Shown in pieces: positions 1 to 9,128 of a DNA stretch of 32,473 nt. Made by a program: the position numbers and the translations under genes. A model generated the notes under the pieces. It was not told the origin of the DNA. It worked only from the letters and a program-made list of their open reading frames with translations, and searched no databases. Origin of the DNA: Rhodocyclaceae bacterium. Its GTDB lineage: Bacteria > Pseudomonadota > Gammaproteobacteria > Burkholderiales > Rhodocyclaceae. Numbering within the stretch: position 1 is the stretch's first letter; each line of letters opens with the position of its first letter. The DNA lies in the NCBI GenBank assembly GCA_020445945.1, contig JAGRFQ010000028.1:110145-142617 (forward strand), written 5' to 3'.

Positions 1-497
1 ATGTAGTAGGCGTGCTCCCACACATCGATACAGAGCAGGGCCTTGTCGCCGGTGGTCAGCGGGGTGCCGGCCGCGGTGGTGTTTACGATGTCGACCGAGC
101 CGTCGGCCTTCTTCACCAGCCACGTCCAGCCCGAACCGAAGTTGCCCACGGCAGAGGCGGTGAAGGCCTTCTTGAAGTCTTCGACCGAGCCCCACTTGGC
201 GTTGATCGCGGCGGCCAGCGCCCCCGTCGGCTCACCGCCGCCGGCCGGCTTCATGCTGTTCCAGAAAAAGGTGTGGTTCCACACCTGGGCGGCATTGTTG
301 AACACACCGCCGGCCGGCGCCTTCTTGATGATGGCTTCCAGATCGAGCGCGTCGTATTCGGTGCCCTTGACCAGGTTGTTCAGATTGGTGACATAGGCCT
401 GATGATGCTTGCCGTAGTGAAATTCCAGCGTTTCAGCCGAAATGTGCGGCGCCAGGGCATCCTTGGCGTAGGGCAGTTGGGGCAGAAGATGTTCCAT
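1..497 (-). CDS. sodB: Superoxide dismutase [Fe] (partial, 3' end outside window)
   Basis: Cytoplasmic superoxide dismutase that converts superoxide to hydrogen peroxide and oxygen. Read on the minus strand, the first 165 residues are visible, beginning [10 protein letters not shown]. All four expected metal ligands can be read: H27 (in EFHYGKHH), H75 (in QVWNHTFFW), D158 and H162 (in DVWEHAYY). A glutamine at residue 71 just before VWNH fits the iron-type subgroup; Fe versus Mn use cannot be settled from sequence alone. Against a usual length of about 193 residues, the last 25-30 are beyond the left edge. The start is set by an AGGAG ribosome site seven bases before the ATG. It lies downstream of xseA on the same strand but has its own good promoter (545-574), so it is probably transcribed independently. 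Confidence 0.97.
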   Translation of the reverse strand, partial: MEHLLPQLPYAKDALAPHISAETLEFHYGKHHQAYVTNLNNLVKGTEYDALDLEAIIKKAPAGGVFNNAAQVWNHTFFWNSMKPAGGGEPTGALAAAINAKWGSVEDFKKAFTASAVGNFGSGWTWLVKKADGSVDIVNTTAAGTPLTTGDKALLCIDVWEHAYY

Positions 498-537
498 GAA
501 TCGCTCCTTGTGTTCGCAATGGGACGGAAGGCTTTAA

Positions 538-556
538 CCCGACAATTCTAGTCGGG
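538..556. promoter_or_regulatory. Inverted repeat enclosing the sodB -10 box (possible operator)
   Basis: CCCGAC (538-543) and GTCGGG (551-556) form a perfect six-base inverted repeat with a seven-base centre that holds the -10 hexamer of the sodB promoter. This is where a repressor would sit. It could also be a weak hairpin ending xseA transcription, but no run of T follows it. I do not recognise it as a Fur, IscR or OxyR site. Confidence 0.4.
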
Positions 557-574
557 ATTGAGGGGTGCTGACAA
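545..574 (-). promoter_or_regulatory. Sigma-70-type promoter of sodB
   Basis: On the minus strand, a -35 box TTGTCA (569-574) and a -10 box TAGAAT (545-550) are separated by 18 bases, about 50 bases upstream of the sodB start. It lies in the 109-base gap between xseA and sodB. The match to consensus is seen directly; activity is inferred. Confidence 0.7.
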
Positions 575-606
575 CCGCAGGGCGGGTGGATTCACCTTGC
601 GCTGCA

Positions 607-1971
607 TCAAGCCGTTGAATCGCCGGGCGGCTGGCATGTGTTTACCGTGGCGTCGAGGGCGCCGCGCTGTACGCGTACCGTGATGGCATCGCCGGGTGCG
701 AGCGTTGCCGCGTCGCGCACGATGCGTCCGCGGGCGTCGCGCGTGATGCTGTAGCCGCGCGCCAACACCGCGTCGGGACTGAGATGTTCGAGGTGGGCGG
801 CCAGTGCGGCAAGGCGCGCGTGGCGCTGTTCCAGGTGACGCGCCAGCGCGCTGTCGAGGCGCTGCTCAAGGCGCTCCACGCGCGGTTGCAGACGGGTCAC
901 GTCGGGGCGCCGGGCGTGCAGGCTGTGGGCCAGATGGCGGACATGGTGCGCGGCCAGCGTGCGGCGCTGCGTCATGACGTGTTCGAGATGCTGGCCCAGC
1001 GCGTCGACCTGCTTGCGGCTGCGCGCGAGGCGCTCGCGCGGATGGATCAGGCGCAGCGCACCGCGGTCGATGCGCTGGCGCGCGGTGTCGAGGTGGCGCT
1101 GCATGGCGCGGCTGAGCATCGTCTCGAGATGCGTCAGCCGGCCGGCGGCGTCAGCGAACCCGGCGCTGGCATGCTCCGCCGCCGCCGTGGGCGTGGCGGC
1201 GCGCAGATCGGCGGCGAAGTCGGCGATCGTTATGTCGGTTTCGTGGCCGACGCCGCAGATCACCGCCACCGGGCAGGCGTGGATTGCGCGCGCGACGCAC
1301 TCCTCGTTGAAGGCCCACAAGTCTTCCAGCGAGCCGCCGCCGCGCACCAGCAGCACCACGTCCGGCCGTTGAGCCTCGGGCTGCGCCATCAGCGTGCCGA
1401 AGGCCGCGGCGATGCGCGCGCCGGCACCGTCGCCCTGCACCGGGGTCGGCACCACCTGCAGCGGAATGTGTGGTGCGCGCCGCGCCAGCGTGGCCAGCAC
1501 GTCGCGCAGCGCCGCCGCCTGCCCGCTGGTGATGATCGCGATGGATTGCGGATAGCGCGGGATCGGGCGTTTGGCTGCGGGGTCGAACAGGCCTTCACTT
1601 TCGAGTTTGGCCTTGAGCCGCAGGAAGGCTTCGTGCAGCGTGCCGAGGCCGGCGTGACGCAGGCTCTCGACGTTGAGCTGGTAGTCGCCGCGCGGCTCGT
1701 ACAGGCTCACCGTGCCGCGCGCTTCGACGCGCATGCCGTTGGCCGGGGTGAGGCTCAGCCGCTGGGCGCGCGTACGCCACAAGGTGCACCGCACCTGGGC
1801 GCTGCCGTCCTTGAGCGTGAAGTACAGGTGGCCCGAGGGGGGGCGCGACAGGTTCGAGATTTCGCCGCGCACCCACAGCGGCGGAAAGCGCGATTCGAGC
1901 GCCTCGCGGGCGAGACGGTTGAGTTCGGCGACGCTGAGCGCGACATCGGGGGGCGGCAGTGCGGTATTCAT
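607..1971 (-). CDS. xseA: Exodeoxyribonuclease VII large subunit
   Basis: Large subunit of exonuclease VII, which degrades single-stranded DNA to oligonucleotides in the cytoplasm together with the small XseB subunit; xseB is not in this window. The 454-residue product matches the family's usual length. An N-terminal OB-fold is visible (about residues 13-105, with WVRGEISNLS and GHLYFTLKD). The catalytic region follows (about 130-320) with RGGGSLEDLWAFN near 210-222 and GVGHETD at 240-246, then a long charged helical region typical of XseA. The frame stays open 45 codons further upstream, but that part has no family similarity. The start at 1971 (MNTALPPP) puts the first conserved residues where expected, although no strong ribosome site precedes it. 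The gene is divergent from exbB. Confidence 0.95.
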   Translation of the reverse strand: MNTALPPPDVALSVAELNRLAREALESRFPPLWVRGEISNLSRPPSGHLYFTLKDGSAQVRCTLWRTRAQRLSLTPANGMRVEARGTVSLYEPRGDYQLNVESLRHAGLGTLHEAFLRLKAKLESEGLFDPAAKRPIPRYPQSIAIITSGQAAALRDVLATLARRAPHIPLQVVPTPVQGDGAGARIAAAFGTLMAQPEAQRPDVVLLVRGGGSLEDLWAFNEECVARAIHACPVAVICGVGHETDITIADFAADLRAATPTAAAEHASAGFADAAGRLTHLETMLSRAMQRHLDTARQRIDRGALRLIHPRERLARSRKQVDALGQHLEHVMTQRRTLAAHHVRHLAHSLHARRPDVTRLQPRVERLEQRLDSALARHLEQRHARLAALAAHLEHLSPDAVLARGYSITRDARGRIVRDAATLAPGDAITVRVQRGALDATVNTCQPPGDSTA

Positions 1972-2326
1972 TGGCGCTAGTGTAACGGGAATCCACACCG
2001 ATGCTGCTTTGTCAATACTTGGTGCGACGCACCATGCGCGGACTTTGATGCAGGCTGGCGCTGCTTTGCAAGCCATTGATTTAAAACGGTTTATATTTCT
2101 GCTCAATTTTTGGTCGGCGCAGGGAAAAGCCTTTTATTCAGCGGAGTTAGCGTCGCCCCCGCGGGCTCATCCACAAAGTTATCCACAGATATTGTGGATG
2201 GTTGGCGCAAGGCCTTGTGGCGAGCCGGGTTTGCACCGGATTGCGTGAGCTTTATTGCACTGTGCTAGACGAAGTTGTCGCTCGGGGCTAGAGTTTCGCC
2301 TTTGATAAATTGCGGGGCGGAGACGC
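1972..2326. other. 355-bp divergent intergenic region between xseA and exbB
   Basis: No gene is supported here. The region is more AT-rich than its surroundings (notably about 2083-2112) and carries the DnaA-box-like cluster at 2167-2201. On the minus strand there is a TTGACA hexamer near 2010-2015, about 40 bases before the xseA start, but no well-spaced -10 follows. For exbB I see several AT-rich -10-like strings and no convincing pair of boxes. Confidence 0.6.
2167..2201. promoter_or_regulatory. Cluster of three DnaA-box-like 9-mers with an inverted repeat
   Basis: TTATCCACA (2179-2187) fits the DnaA box consensus TTATNCACA exactly. TCATCCACA (2167-2175) on the same strand, and CCATCCACA read on the minus strand (2193-2201), each differ from it by one or two bases. 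The middle and right boxes form the inverted repeat ATCCACA-GATAT-TGTGGAT (2181-2199). Its place, about 130 bases upstream of exbB and 200 upstream of xseA, suggests regulation or DnaA titration rather than an origin, because no dnaA, dnaN or gidA neighbours are present. Confidence 0.5.
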
Positions 2327-2935
2327 GTGTTCGAGATCATCAAGGCGGCGGGCTGGCCGATCTGGCCCTTGCTGTTTGCATCGGTAATCGCCGTGGCGCT
2401 CATCATCGAGCGTTCGATCACGCTTCGGCGCAGCAAGATCGCGCCGCGTGGCCTGCTCGAAAAGGTGGTGATCGACCTGCGCCGGCATGGCGTGAGTGCC
2501 GAAATGATCCAGCGCGTGTCGGCCCATTCGCCGCTCGGCCAGGTGCTGGCGGCGGGCTTGCGTAACGTCAAGAGCTCGCGCGAAGTGATGAAGGAGGCCA
2601 TCGAGGAGGCGGGGCGCACGGTGGTGCATGATCTCGAACGCTTCCTCACCACGCTGGGCACGATTGCCTCGATCAGCCCGCTGATGGGCCTGTTCGGCAC
2701 CATTGTCGGGATGATCGAGATCTTCGGCTCGCAGACCCCCGGCGGGGCCAATCCGCAGCAGCTCGCGCACGGCATTTCGGTGGCGCTGTACAACACCGGC
2801 TTCGGTCTGATCATCGCGATTCCGGCGATGATCTTCTGGCGCCACTTCCGCGCGCTGGTCAACAGCTTCGTGCTCGACATGGAACAGCAGGCGGTCAAGC
2901 TGGTCGAGGTGGTGCACGGCGAGCGCCGCGGCTGA
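2327..2935 (+). CDS. exbB: ExbB/TolQ/MotA-family proton channel protein
   Basis: Inner-membrane protein of the ExbB/TolQ family, which forms a proton-driven motor with ExbD to energise outer-membrane transport through TonB-type partners. The 202-residue product has three predicted membrane segments at about 10-27, 108-131 and 150-170. The conserved MotA_ExbB region is SISPLMGLFGTIVGMIEIF (115-133), followed by ISVALYNTGFGLIIAIPA (150-167). The start is GTG with GGGGCGGAGA just upstream; an in-frame ATG is not available nearby. It is the first gene of a run with exbD, lpxK, a Trm112 gene, kdsB and adk. No tonB is adjacent, so its energised partner is unknown, and TolQ-like function is less likely because no tol genes are present. 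Confidence 0.92.
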   Translation: MFEIIKAAGWPIWPLLFASVIAVALIIERSITLRRSKIAPRGLLEKVVIDLRRHGVSAEMIQRVSAHSPLGQVLAAGLRNVKSSREVMKEAIEEAGRTVVHDLERFLTTLGTIASISPLMGLFGTIVGMIEIFGSQTPGGANPQQLAHGISVALYNTGFGLIIAIPAMIFWRHFRALVNSFVLDMEQQAVKLVEVVHGERRG

Positions 2936-2942
2936 TCCGCCC

Positions 2943-3362
2943 ATGCGCTTTCAGTCCAACCGCCGTCAGGAAGAGCCCGAGATCAACCTGATTCCGCTGA
3001 TCGACGTGCTGCTGGTGATCATCATCTTCCTGATGCTCACCACCACCTACGCGCGCTTCGCCGGGCTGGAGCTCAAGCTGCCTTCGGCCAACGCCGAACT
3101 TGTCGACGCCCAGCCCAAAGAGCTCAATATCGCGGTCACCGCCGATGGCGACGTGCTGGTCAACGGTGGGCCGGTGGTCGGGCGCGATGTGGATGCGATC
3201 TCGGCCGCGCTGGGCCGCGCCGCGCCGGCCGGCGAAGATCCACCGCTGGTGATCATCAATGCCGACGCCAAGGCCACCCACCAGCGCGTGATCGACGTGA
3301 TGCAGGCGGCGCAGCGCGTCGGCCTCGCACGCATCACCTTCGCCACCCGCAGCGACAACTGA
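2943..3362 (+). CDS. exbD: ExbD/TolR-family protein
   Basis: Partner of ExbB: a single-pass inner-membrane protein whose periplasmic domain transmits the proton motive force. The 139-residue product has a short cytoplasmic start, a membrane helix at about residues 17-35 and a periplasmic domain. The essential membrane aspartate is D21 in NLIPLIDVLLVI, matching D25 of E. coli ExbD. The length is normal. It begins seven bases after the exbB stop, so the two are almost certainly co-transcribed. The presence of lpxK 13 bases downstream is a known arrangement in proteobacteria and suggests co-regulation with envelope synthesis rather than a shared reaction. Confidence 0.93.
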   Translation: MRFQSNRRQEEPEINLIPLIDVLLVIIIFLMLTTTYARFAGLELKLPSANAELVDAQPKELNIAVTADGDVLVNGGPVVGRDVDAISAALGRAAPAGEDPPLVIINADAKATHQRVIDVMQAAQRVGLARITFATRSDN

Positions 3363-3375
3363 GCGCGGGCCCGCG

Positions 3376-4392
3376 ATGCCCGCCACTGCGCCCCGCTTCT
3401 GGTTCGACCGCGGCTGGCGGGCGTGGCTGCTGCTCCCGTTTTCGGCACTCTTCATGATCCTGTCGGCGCTGCGCCGCTTCGCCTATGCGCGCGGCTGGCG
3501 CGCGTGCCACACGGTGGGCGTACCGGTGATCGTGGTCGGCAACATCGCCGTCGGCGGCAGCGGCAAGACGCCGGCGGTGGTCTGGCTCGCCGCGCAACTG
3601 GCCGAAGCCGGCTTCACCCCCGGCATCATCAGCCGCGGCTACGGGCGCCGCGATGATGCGGTGCGCTGCGTCGATGCCGCCGCCTCCGCCGTCGAGGTCG
3701 GTGACGAGCCGCGCCTCCTCGCCAGCCTCACCGGCTGCCCGGTCGCGGTCGGGCGCGACCGCCCCGCGGCCGCGGCGTGCCTGCTGCGCGCCCATCCGGC
3801 GGTCGACGTGATCCTCAGCGACGATGGCTTGCAGCACCTCGCGCTGGCGCGTGCGGTCGAGGTGGTGGTGGTCGACGAGCAGGTGCTCGGCAATCGCTGG
3901 CGCTTGCCGGCCGGGCCGCTGCGCGAAGGGCTGGGGCGCCTGCGCCGCGCCGATCTGGTGCTCACCCACGGGGCGATTTCACCCGCGCTGCACGCTGCGC
4001 TGGCGGGGGTGACCACCGCGCCGATGAGGCTGCGTGGCGCGCATTTCGAGCGCCTTGCCGATCGCAGCGAACGGCGTAGCGCCGCCGATTTCGGCGACAC
4101 AAAAATCCATGCCATCGCCGGCATCGGCCGGCCGCAGCGCTTTTTCGATCAGCTCCGCGCGATGGGGCTCGACATCGTGCCCCACGCGTTTCCCGACCAT
4201 CACGCCTTCAGCGCTGCCGATCTGGCCTTTGCGCCCGGCGCGGCGCGGATTATGACCGAGAAGGATGCGGTAAAATGCGCCGACTTCGCACCGCCCGATA
4301 CGTGGGTCTTTCCGGTGCGTGCCGATATTCCCGCGGCTGCGCTGCAGCCCGTTCTGGAGAAACTGAGCCGTCATGGACGCCAAACTGCTTGA
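3376..4392 (+). CDS. lpxK: Tetraacyldisaccharide 4'-kinase
   Basis: Adds the 4'-phosphate to the tetraacyl disaccharide precursor, giving lipid IVA in the lipid A pathway at the cytoplasmic face of the inner membrane. The 338-residue product is the usual size. It has a hydrophobic N-terminal segment (about 15-32) that acts as a membrane anchor in the family. The Walker A motif [12 protein letters not shown] lies at 55-66, SDDGLQH about 100 residues later, and a C-terminal region contains FPDHHAFS and MTEKDAVKC, both LpxK signatures. It starts 13 bases after exbD and its end overlaps the next gene by 20 bases, indicating translational coupling. With kdsB in the same operon it links lipid A and Kdo supply. 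Confidence 0.96.
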   Translation: MPATAPRFWFDRGWRAWLLLPFSALFMILSALRRFAYARGWRACHTVGVPVIVVGNIAVGGSGKTPAVVWLAAQLAEAGFTPGIISRGYGRRDDAVRCVDAAASAVEVGDEPRLLASLTGCPVAVGRDRPAAAACLLRAHPAVDVILSDDGLQHLALARAVEVVVVDEQVLGNRWRLPAGPLREGLGRLRRADLVLTHGAISPALHAALAGVTTAPMRLRGAHFERLADRSERRSAADFGDTKIHAIAGIGRPQRFFDQLRAMGLDIVPHAFPDHHAFSAADLAFAPGAARIMTEKDAVKCADFAPPDTWVFPVRADIPAAALQPVLEKLSRHGRQTA

Positions 4393-4560
4393 GATTCTGG
4401 TCTGCCCGCTGTGCAAGGGCCCGCTCGACTACCGCAAGGCCGACGCCGAACTGGTGTGCAAACCGTGCCGGCTGGGGTATCCGATTCGCGACGGCATTCC
4501 GGTGATGCTCGAAGACGAGGCGCGTCAGATGGACGCGGGCGAGGGCGAGGGCGACGCGGC

Positions 4561-4564
<4 letters not shown>
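4373..4564 (+). CDS. Trm112-family zinc-ribbon protein (YcaR-like)
   Basis: Small 63-residue protein of the Trm112 family (UPF0434). Two CxxC pairs can be seen, C11/C14 (CPLC) and C29/C32 (CKPC read as C29, C32), forming a probable zinc ribbon, followed by [11 protein letters not shown], the family signature. Eukaryotic and archaeal Trm112 proteins activate methyltransferases; the bacterial role is less certain. The gene overlaps the end of lpxK by 20 bases, and its stop codon overlaps the kdsB GTG start, so translation of the three is coupled. The lpxK-ycaR-kdsB order is conserved in many proteobacteria. The last 15 residues are acidic and poorly conserved. Confidence 0.93.
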
Positions 4565-6052
<1,488 letters not shown>

Positions 6053-6075
6053 TTGACGGGGCGCGCCCCACGAAC

Positions 6076-6119
6076 AACGCGATGGCGACCGGTACGCTCC
6101 GGTTGGCCATCGCGTTTTT
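6076..6119 (+). terminator. Rho-independent terminator after adk
   Basis: An 11-base perfect stem, AACGCGATGGC (6076-6086) with GCCATCGCGTT (6106-6116), is extended inside by ACCGG/CCGGT (6088-6092, 6099-6103) and followed by T residues. It ends the exbB-to-adk run and lies only 18 bases before the next start codon. Confidence 0.85.
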
Positions 6120-6137
6120 GTTTGCCGCGGAGAAGGG

Positions 6138-7394
6138 ATGAAGCCGAGAAACCTGCTGTATGCGCAGTCCGGCGGCGTGACCGCCGTCATCAACGCCACC
6201 GCTGCCGGCGTGATCGAGGCGGCGCGCATGCACGCCGATTCGGTCGGCCGGGTGCTGGCGGCGCGCCACGGCATCCTCGGCGTGCTCGACGAAGATCTGG
6301 TCGATTGCTCCGGCCTCGACGACGCCGAACTGCTCGCCTTGCGCCAGTTGCCCGGCGGCGCTTTCGGCTCGTGCCGCTTCGACCTCGACGCCCCCGCGGA
6401 CAACCCCGCGCAGTTCGACCGTGTGCTTGCCGTGCTGGCCGCGCACAACGTCGGCTATTTTCTGTACAACGGCGGCAACGGCTCGATGGAAACCGCCATC
6501 AAGATCTCGCAGGCGGCGCGCGCGCGGGGCTATCCGCTGACCTGCGTCGGCGTCCCCAAAACCGTCGACAACGATCTGGAGGGCACCGACTGCTCGCCCG
6601 GTTTCGGCTCGGCGGGCAAGTATCTGGCCACCTCGATGCGCGAAGCCGGGCTCGACCTGCGCGCCATGGCCGGCCGGCGCGGGCGCATCTTCGTGATGGA
6701 AGTGATGGGGCGCAACTGCGGCTGGCTGGCCGCCTCCACCGTGCTCGCGCGGCGCGCGCCCGACGATGCGCCGCACATCGTGCTGTTCCCCGAAATTCCG
6801 TTTGACGAAACCGCCTTCCTGACGCGCGTCGAGCGTTGCGTCGCGCGCCTCGGCTACTGCGCCATCACCGCATCGGAGGGCATTCGCGGCGCCGACGGTT
6901 CGTTGTTGATCGAGCAGGGGCACGACCTCAGCGGCCACGTCCAGCTCGGCGGCATCGGCCAGTGGCTGGCGCGACTGGTCCACGCGCGGCTGGACTACAA
7001 GTATCACTGGACCGTGCCCGACTACCTGCAGCGCGCGGCCGGCCATCTGGTGTCGGCCACCGACCGCAGCCAGGCCGAGGCGGTCGGCTGGGCGGCGGTG
7101 CAGTACGCCATCGCCGGGCGCGATTGCGTGATGCCCGGCATCCGCCGGCGCAGCGATGCGCCTTACCGCTGGGAGGTCGAGCCGGTCGATCTGGCGCCGA
7201 TCGCCAACCAGGAGCGCCGCGTGCCGCGCAGCTTCATCGACGCCGACGGCTTCGATCTGAGCCCCGCCGGCCTGCGCTGGCTCGGCCCACTGATCGAGGG
7301 GCAAGCGCCGCCGCCCTACCTCAACGGTTTGCCCGACTATCGCCTGCCCGACTGCCCGCCCGTCGCGCGCCGGCTCGGGCCGTATTGCGGATGA
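6138..7394 (+). CDS. pfp: 6-phosphofructokinase, probably pyrophosphate-dependent type
   Basis: Phosphorylates fructose 6-phosphate to the 1,6-bisphosphate; the PPi-dependent form is reversible. The 418-residue product shows the PFK substrate motifs: PKTVDND (140-146), with the lysine that marks PPi-type enzymes, and MGRNCGW (190-196). The donor loop is unusual. It reads GGNGSM at 112-117, whereas ATP enzymes usually have GGDGS and classical PPi enzymes GGDDS, so the acidic residue is replaced by Asn and the discriminating position stays Gly. The donor therefore cannot be stated with certainty. GGAGAAGGG precedes the ATG. The gene starts 18 bases after the adk terminator, and its TGA overlaps the ATG of the next gene. 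Confidence 0.88.
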   Translation: MKPRNLLYAQSGGVTAVINATAAGVIEAARMHADSVGRVLAARHGILGVLDEDLVDCSGLDDAELLALRQLPGGAFGSCRFDLDAPADNPAQFDRVLAVLAAHNVGYFLYNGGNGSMETAIKISQAARARGYPLTCVGVPKTVDNDLEGTDCSPGFGSAGKYLATSMREAGLDLRAMAGRRGRIFVMEVMGRNCGWLAASTVLARRAPDDAPHIVLFPEIPFDETAFLTRVERCVARLGYCAITASEGIRGADGSLLIEQGHDLSGHVQLGGIGQWLARLVHARLDYKYHWTVPDYLQRAAGHLVSATDRSQAEAVGWAAVQYAIAGRDCVMPGIRRRSDAPYRWEVEPVDLAPIANQERRVPRSFIDADGFDLSPAGLRWLGPLIEGQAPPPYLNGLPDYRLPDCPPVARRLGPYCG

Positions 7395-9121
7395 GAGCGG
7401 CCGCCGCCTGCCTGCTGGCGCTGTGGTTGAGCGCCGCCGCGCACGCCGCGCCGGCCCAGCCCGAAGCGGCCACCGGCTATGCCGCCAAACCGGCGCGCAG
7501 CGCCGGGCGCCACATCGCGGTCACCGCCAATGCGCACGCCACCACGGCGGCGCTTGAGGTGCTGCGCGAGGGCGGCTCGGCCGTCGATGCGGCGATTGCC
7601 GCGGTGCTGGTGCTCAACGTGGTCGAGCCGCAATCGTCGGGCATCGGCGGCGGCGGATTCCTGCTCGCCTACGACGCAGCCCGCGCGCAGACCCTCGCCT
7701 ACGACGGCCGCGAGCGCGCGCCCATGGCGGCCGACGAGGCGCTGTTCCTGCAACCCGACGGCACCCCGCTGAAGTTTTACGACGCCGCGATCGGCGGGCG
7801 TGCGGTGGGCGTGCCGGGCTTGTTGCGGATGCTCTCGCGGGCCCATGAACGGCACGGAACGCTGCCCTGGGCGCGGCTGTTCGCGCCGGCCGTGGCGCTG
7901 GCGCGCGATGGCTTTGCGGTCTCGCCGCGCCTGCATGCGCTGATTGCCAAGGACCGCTTTCTGGCGCGCGACGCGCAGGCGCGGGCGCTGTTCTACCGCG
8001 CCGACGGCGCACCGCTGGCGGTGGGTGCCACGCTGCGCAATCCGGCGCTGGCGGCGGTGCTGGCGCGCGTCGCGCAGGACGGGCCGGCGGCGTTCTACAC
8101 GGGGGAGATCGCGCGGCGCATCGTCGCGCGGGTCCAGACCGACGCCCATCCGGGGCGTCTCACCGAGGCGGATCTGGCGGCCTATCGGGCACGCGTGCGC
8201 GCGCCGCTGTGCGGGGCATACCGGGCGCATCGCGTCTGCGGCATGCCACCGCCAAGCGCTGGCGGCGGGACGGTGCTGGCGATGCTCGGCCTGCTGTCGC
8301 GCTTCGACCTGCCGGCCTTGCGCCCCGGTTCGGCCTTCACCGCCCACCTGTTCGCCGAAGCCGGGCGCCACGCGTTTGCCGACCGCGACGCGTGGTACGG
8401 CGATCCGGCGGCGATGACGGTGAGCACGGATGAACTGCTCGCGCCCGCCTATCTGGCGCAGCGCGCGGCGCGGATCGATCCCGCCGCGGCCAGCGCCGAC
8501 AGCGTGGCGCCGGGGCATCCGCGGGCGGGGCTGCCGGTGGCGGCGGGTGAATCACCCGAGCGGCCGTCGACGACCCATCTGTCGATTGTCGACGCGCGGG
8601 GCAACGCGGTGGCGCTGACGGCGTCGATCGAGGACGCCTTTGGCAGCCGCACGATGGTCGACGGTTTCCTGCTCAACAACCAGCTCACCGATTTCGCGTT
8701 TTCGCCCGAGGGCGTCGCCGGCGCGCACCCCAACCGGGCGGGCCCCGGCAAGCAGCCGCGCAGCTCGATGGCGCCGACGTTGGTGTTCGACGCGGACGGA
8801 CGCCTGCACGCGGTGCTCGGCTCGCCCGGCGGCAGCCACATCATCAATTACGTGGCGCAAACGCTGGTTGGTTTGCTCGACTGGCAGATGGCGCCGGACG
8901 CGGCGCTGGCGATGCCGCGCGTGAGCAACCGCAACCGGCTCACCGAGATCGAGGCGCGCCCCGACGGGCAGGCGCTGGCCGATGCGATGGCGGCGCTGTT
9001 TGGCCACCGCAGCCAGGTGCGCGACCTGACCAGCGGGCTGCACGTGATCGTGCGCGACGCCCCCGGCGGGTGGGTCGGCGCGGCCGATCCGCGCCGCGAG
9101 GGCACGGTCGGCGTCGATTAG
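7391..9121 (+). CDS. ggt: Gamma-glutamyltransferase (periplasmic, autoprocessing)
   Basis: Transfers or hydrolyses the gamma-glutamyl group of glutathione and related compounds in the periplasm. The 576-residue product starts with a clear signal peptide (about residues 1-19, ending AHA). The Ntn-hydrolase fold cleaves itself before a threonine, here predicted as T394 in PSTTHLSIVD, giving large and small subunits. Other family marks are EGGSAVDAAIAA, SSGIGGGGF, PPPSAGGG and SSMAPT with GSPGG near the C-terminus. The ATG overlaps the TGA of the phosphofructokinase gene (ATGA), so translation is probably coupled; the open frame upstream belongs to another frame of that gene. It converges on the PEBP gene with only seven bases between the stops. 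Confidence 0.95.
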   Translation: MRAAAACLLALWLSAAAHAAPAQPEAATGYAAKPARSAGRHIAVTANAHATTAALEVLREGGSAVDAAIAAVLVLNVVEPQSSGIGGGGFLLAYDAARAQTLAYDGRERAPMAADEALFLQPDGTPLKFYDAAIGGRAVGVPGLLRMLSRAHERHGTLPWARLFAPAVALARDGFAVSPRLHALIAKDRFLARDAQARALFYRADGAPLAVGATLRNPALAAVLARVAQDGPAAFYTGEIARRIVARVQTDAHPGRLTEADLAAYRARVRAPLCGAYRAHRVCGMPPPSAGGGTVLAMLGLLSRFDLPALRPGSAFTAHLFAEAGRHAFADRDAWYGDPAAMTVSTDELLAPAYLAQRAARIDPAAASADSVAPGHPRAGLPVAAGESPERPSTTHLSIVDARGNAVALTASIEDAFGSRTMVDGFLLNNQLTDFAFSPEGVAGAHPNRAGPGKQPRSSMAPTLVFDADGRLHAVLGSPGGSHIINYVAQTLVGLLDWQMAPDAALAMPRVSNRNRLTEIEARPDGQALADAMAALFGHRSQVRDLTSGLHVIVRDAPGGWVGAADPRREGTVGVD

Positions 9122-9128
9122 CGCGCGC

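Noticed and set aside
784-1980. 398-codon plus-strand open frame opposite xseA
   Set aside because: No motif, no ribosome site, and composition typical of antisense shadows in high GC. The xseA frame on the minus strand has full-length family similarity.
2167-2201. Replication origin at the DnaA-box cluster
   Set aside because: Only three boxes, no long AT-rich unwinding stretch beside them, and none of dnaA, dnaN, gidA or parAB nearby. Kept only as a regulatory candidate.
6836-7390. Upstream extension of the ggt frame inside the phosphofructokinase gene
   Set aside because: It overlaps a conserved gene in another frame and lacks similarity; the signal peptide starts cleanly at 7391.
9122-9128. 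Terminator between the convergent ggt and PEBP genes
   Set aside because: Only seven bases separate the stops and no stem with a T run is visible.
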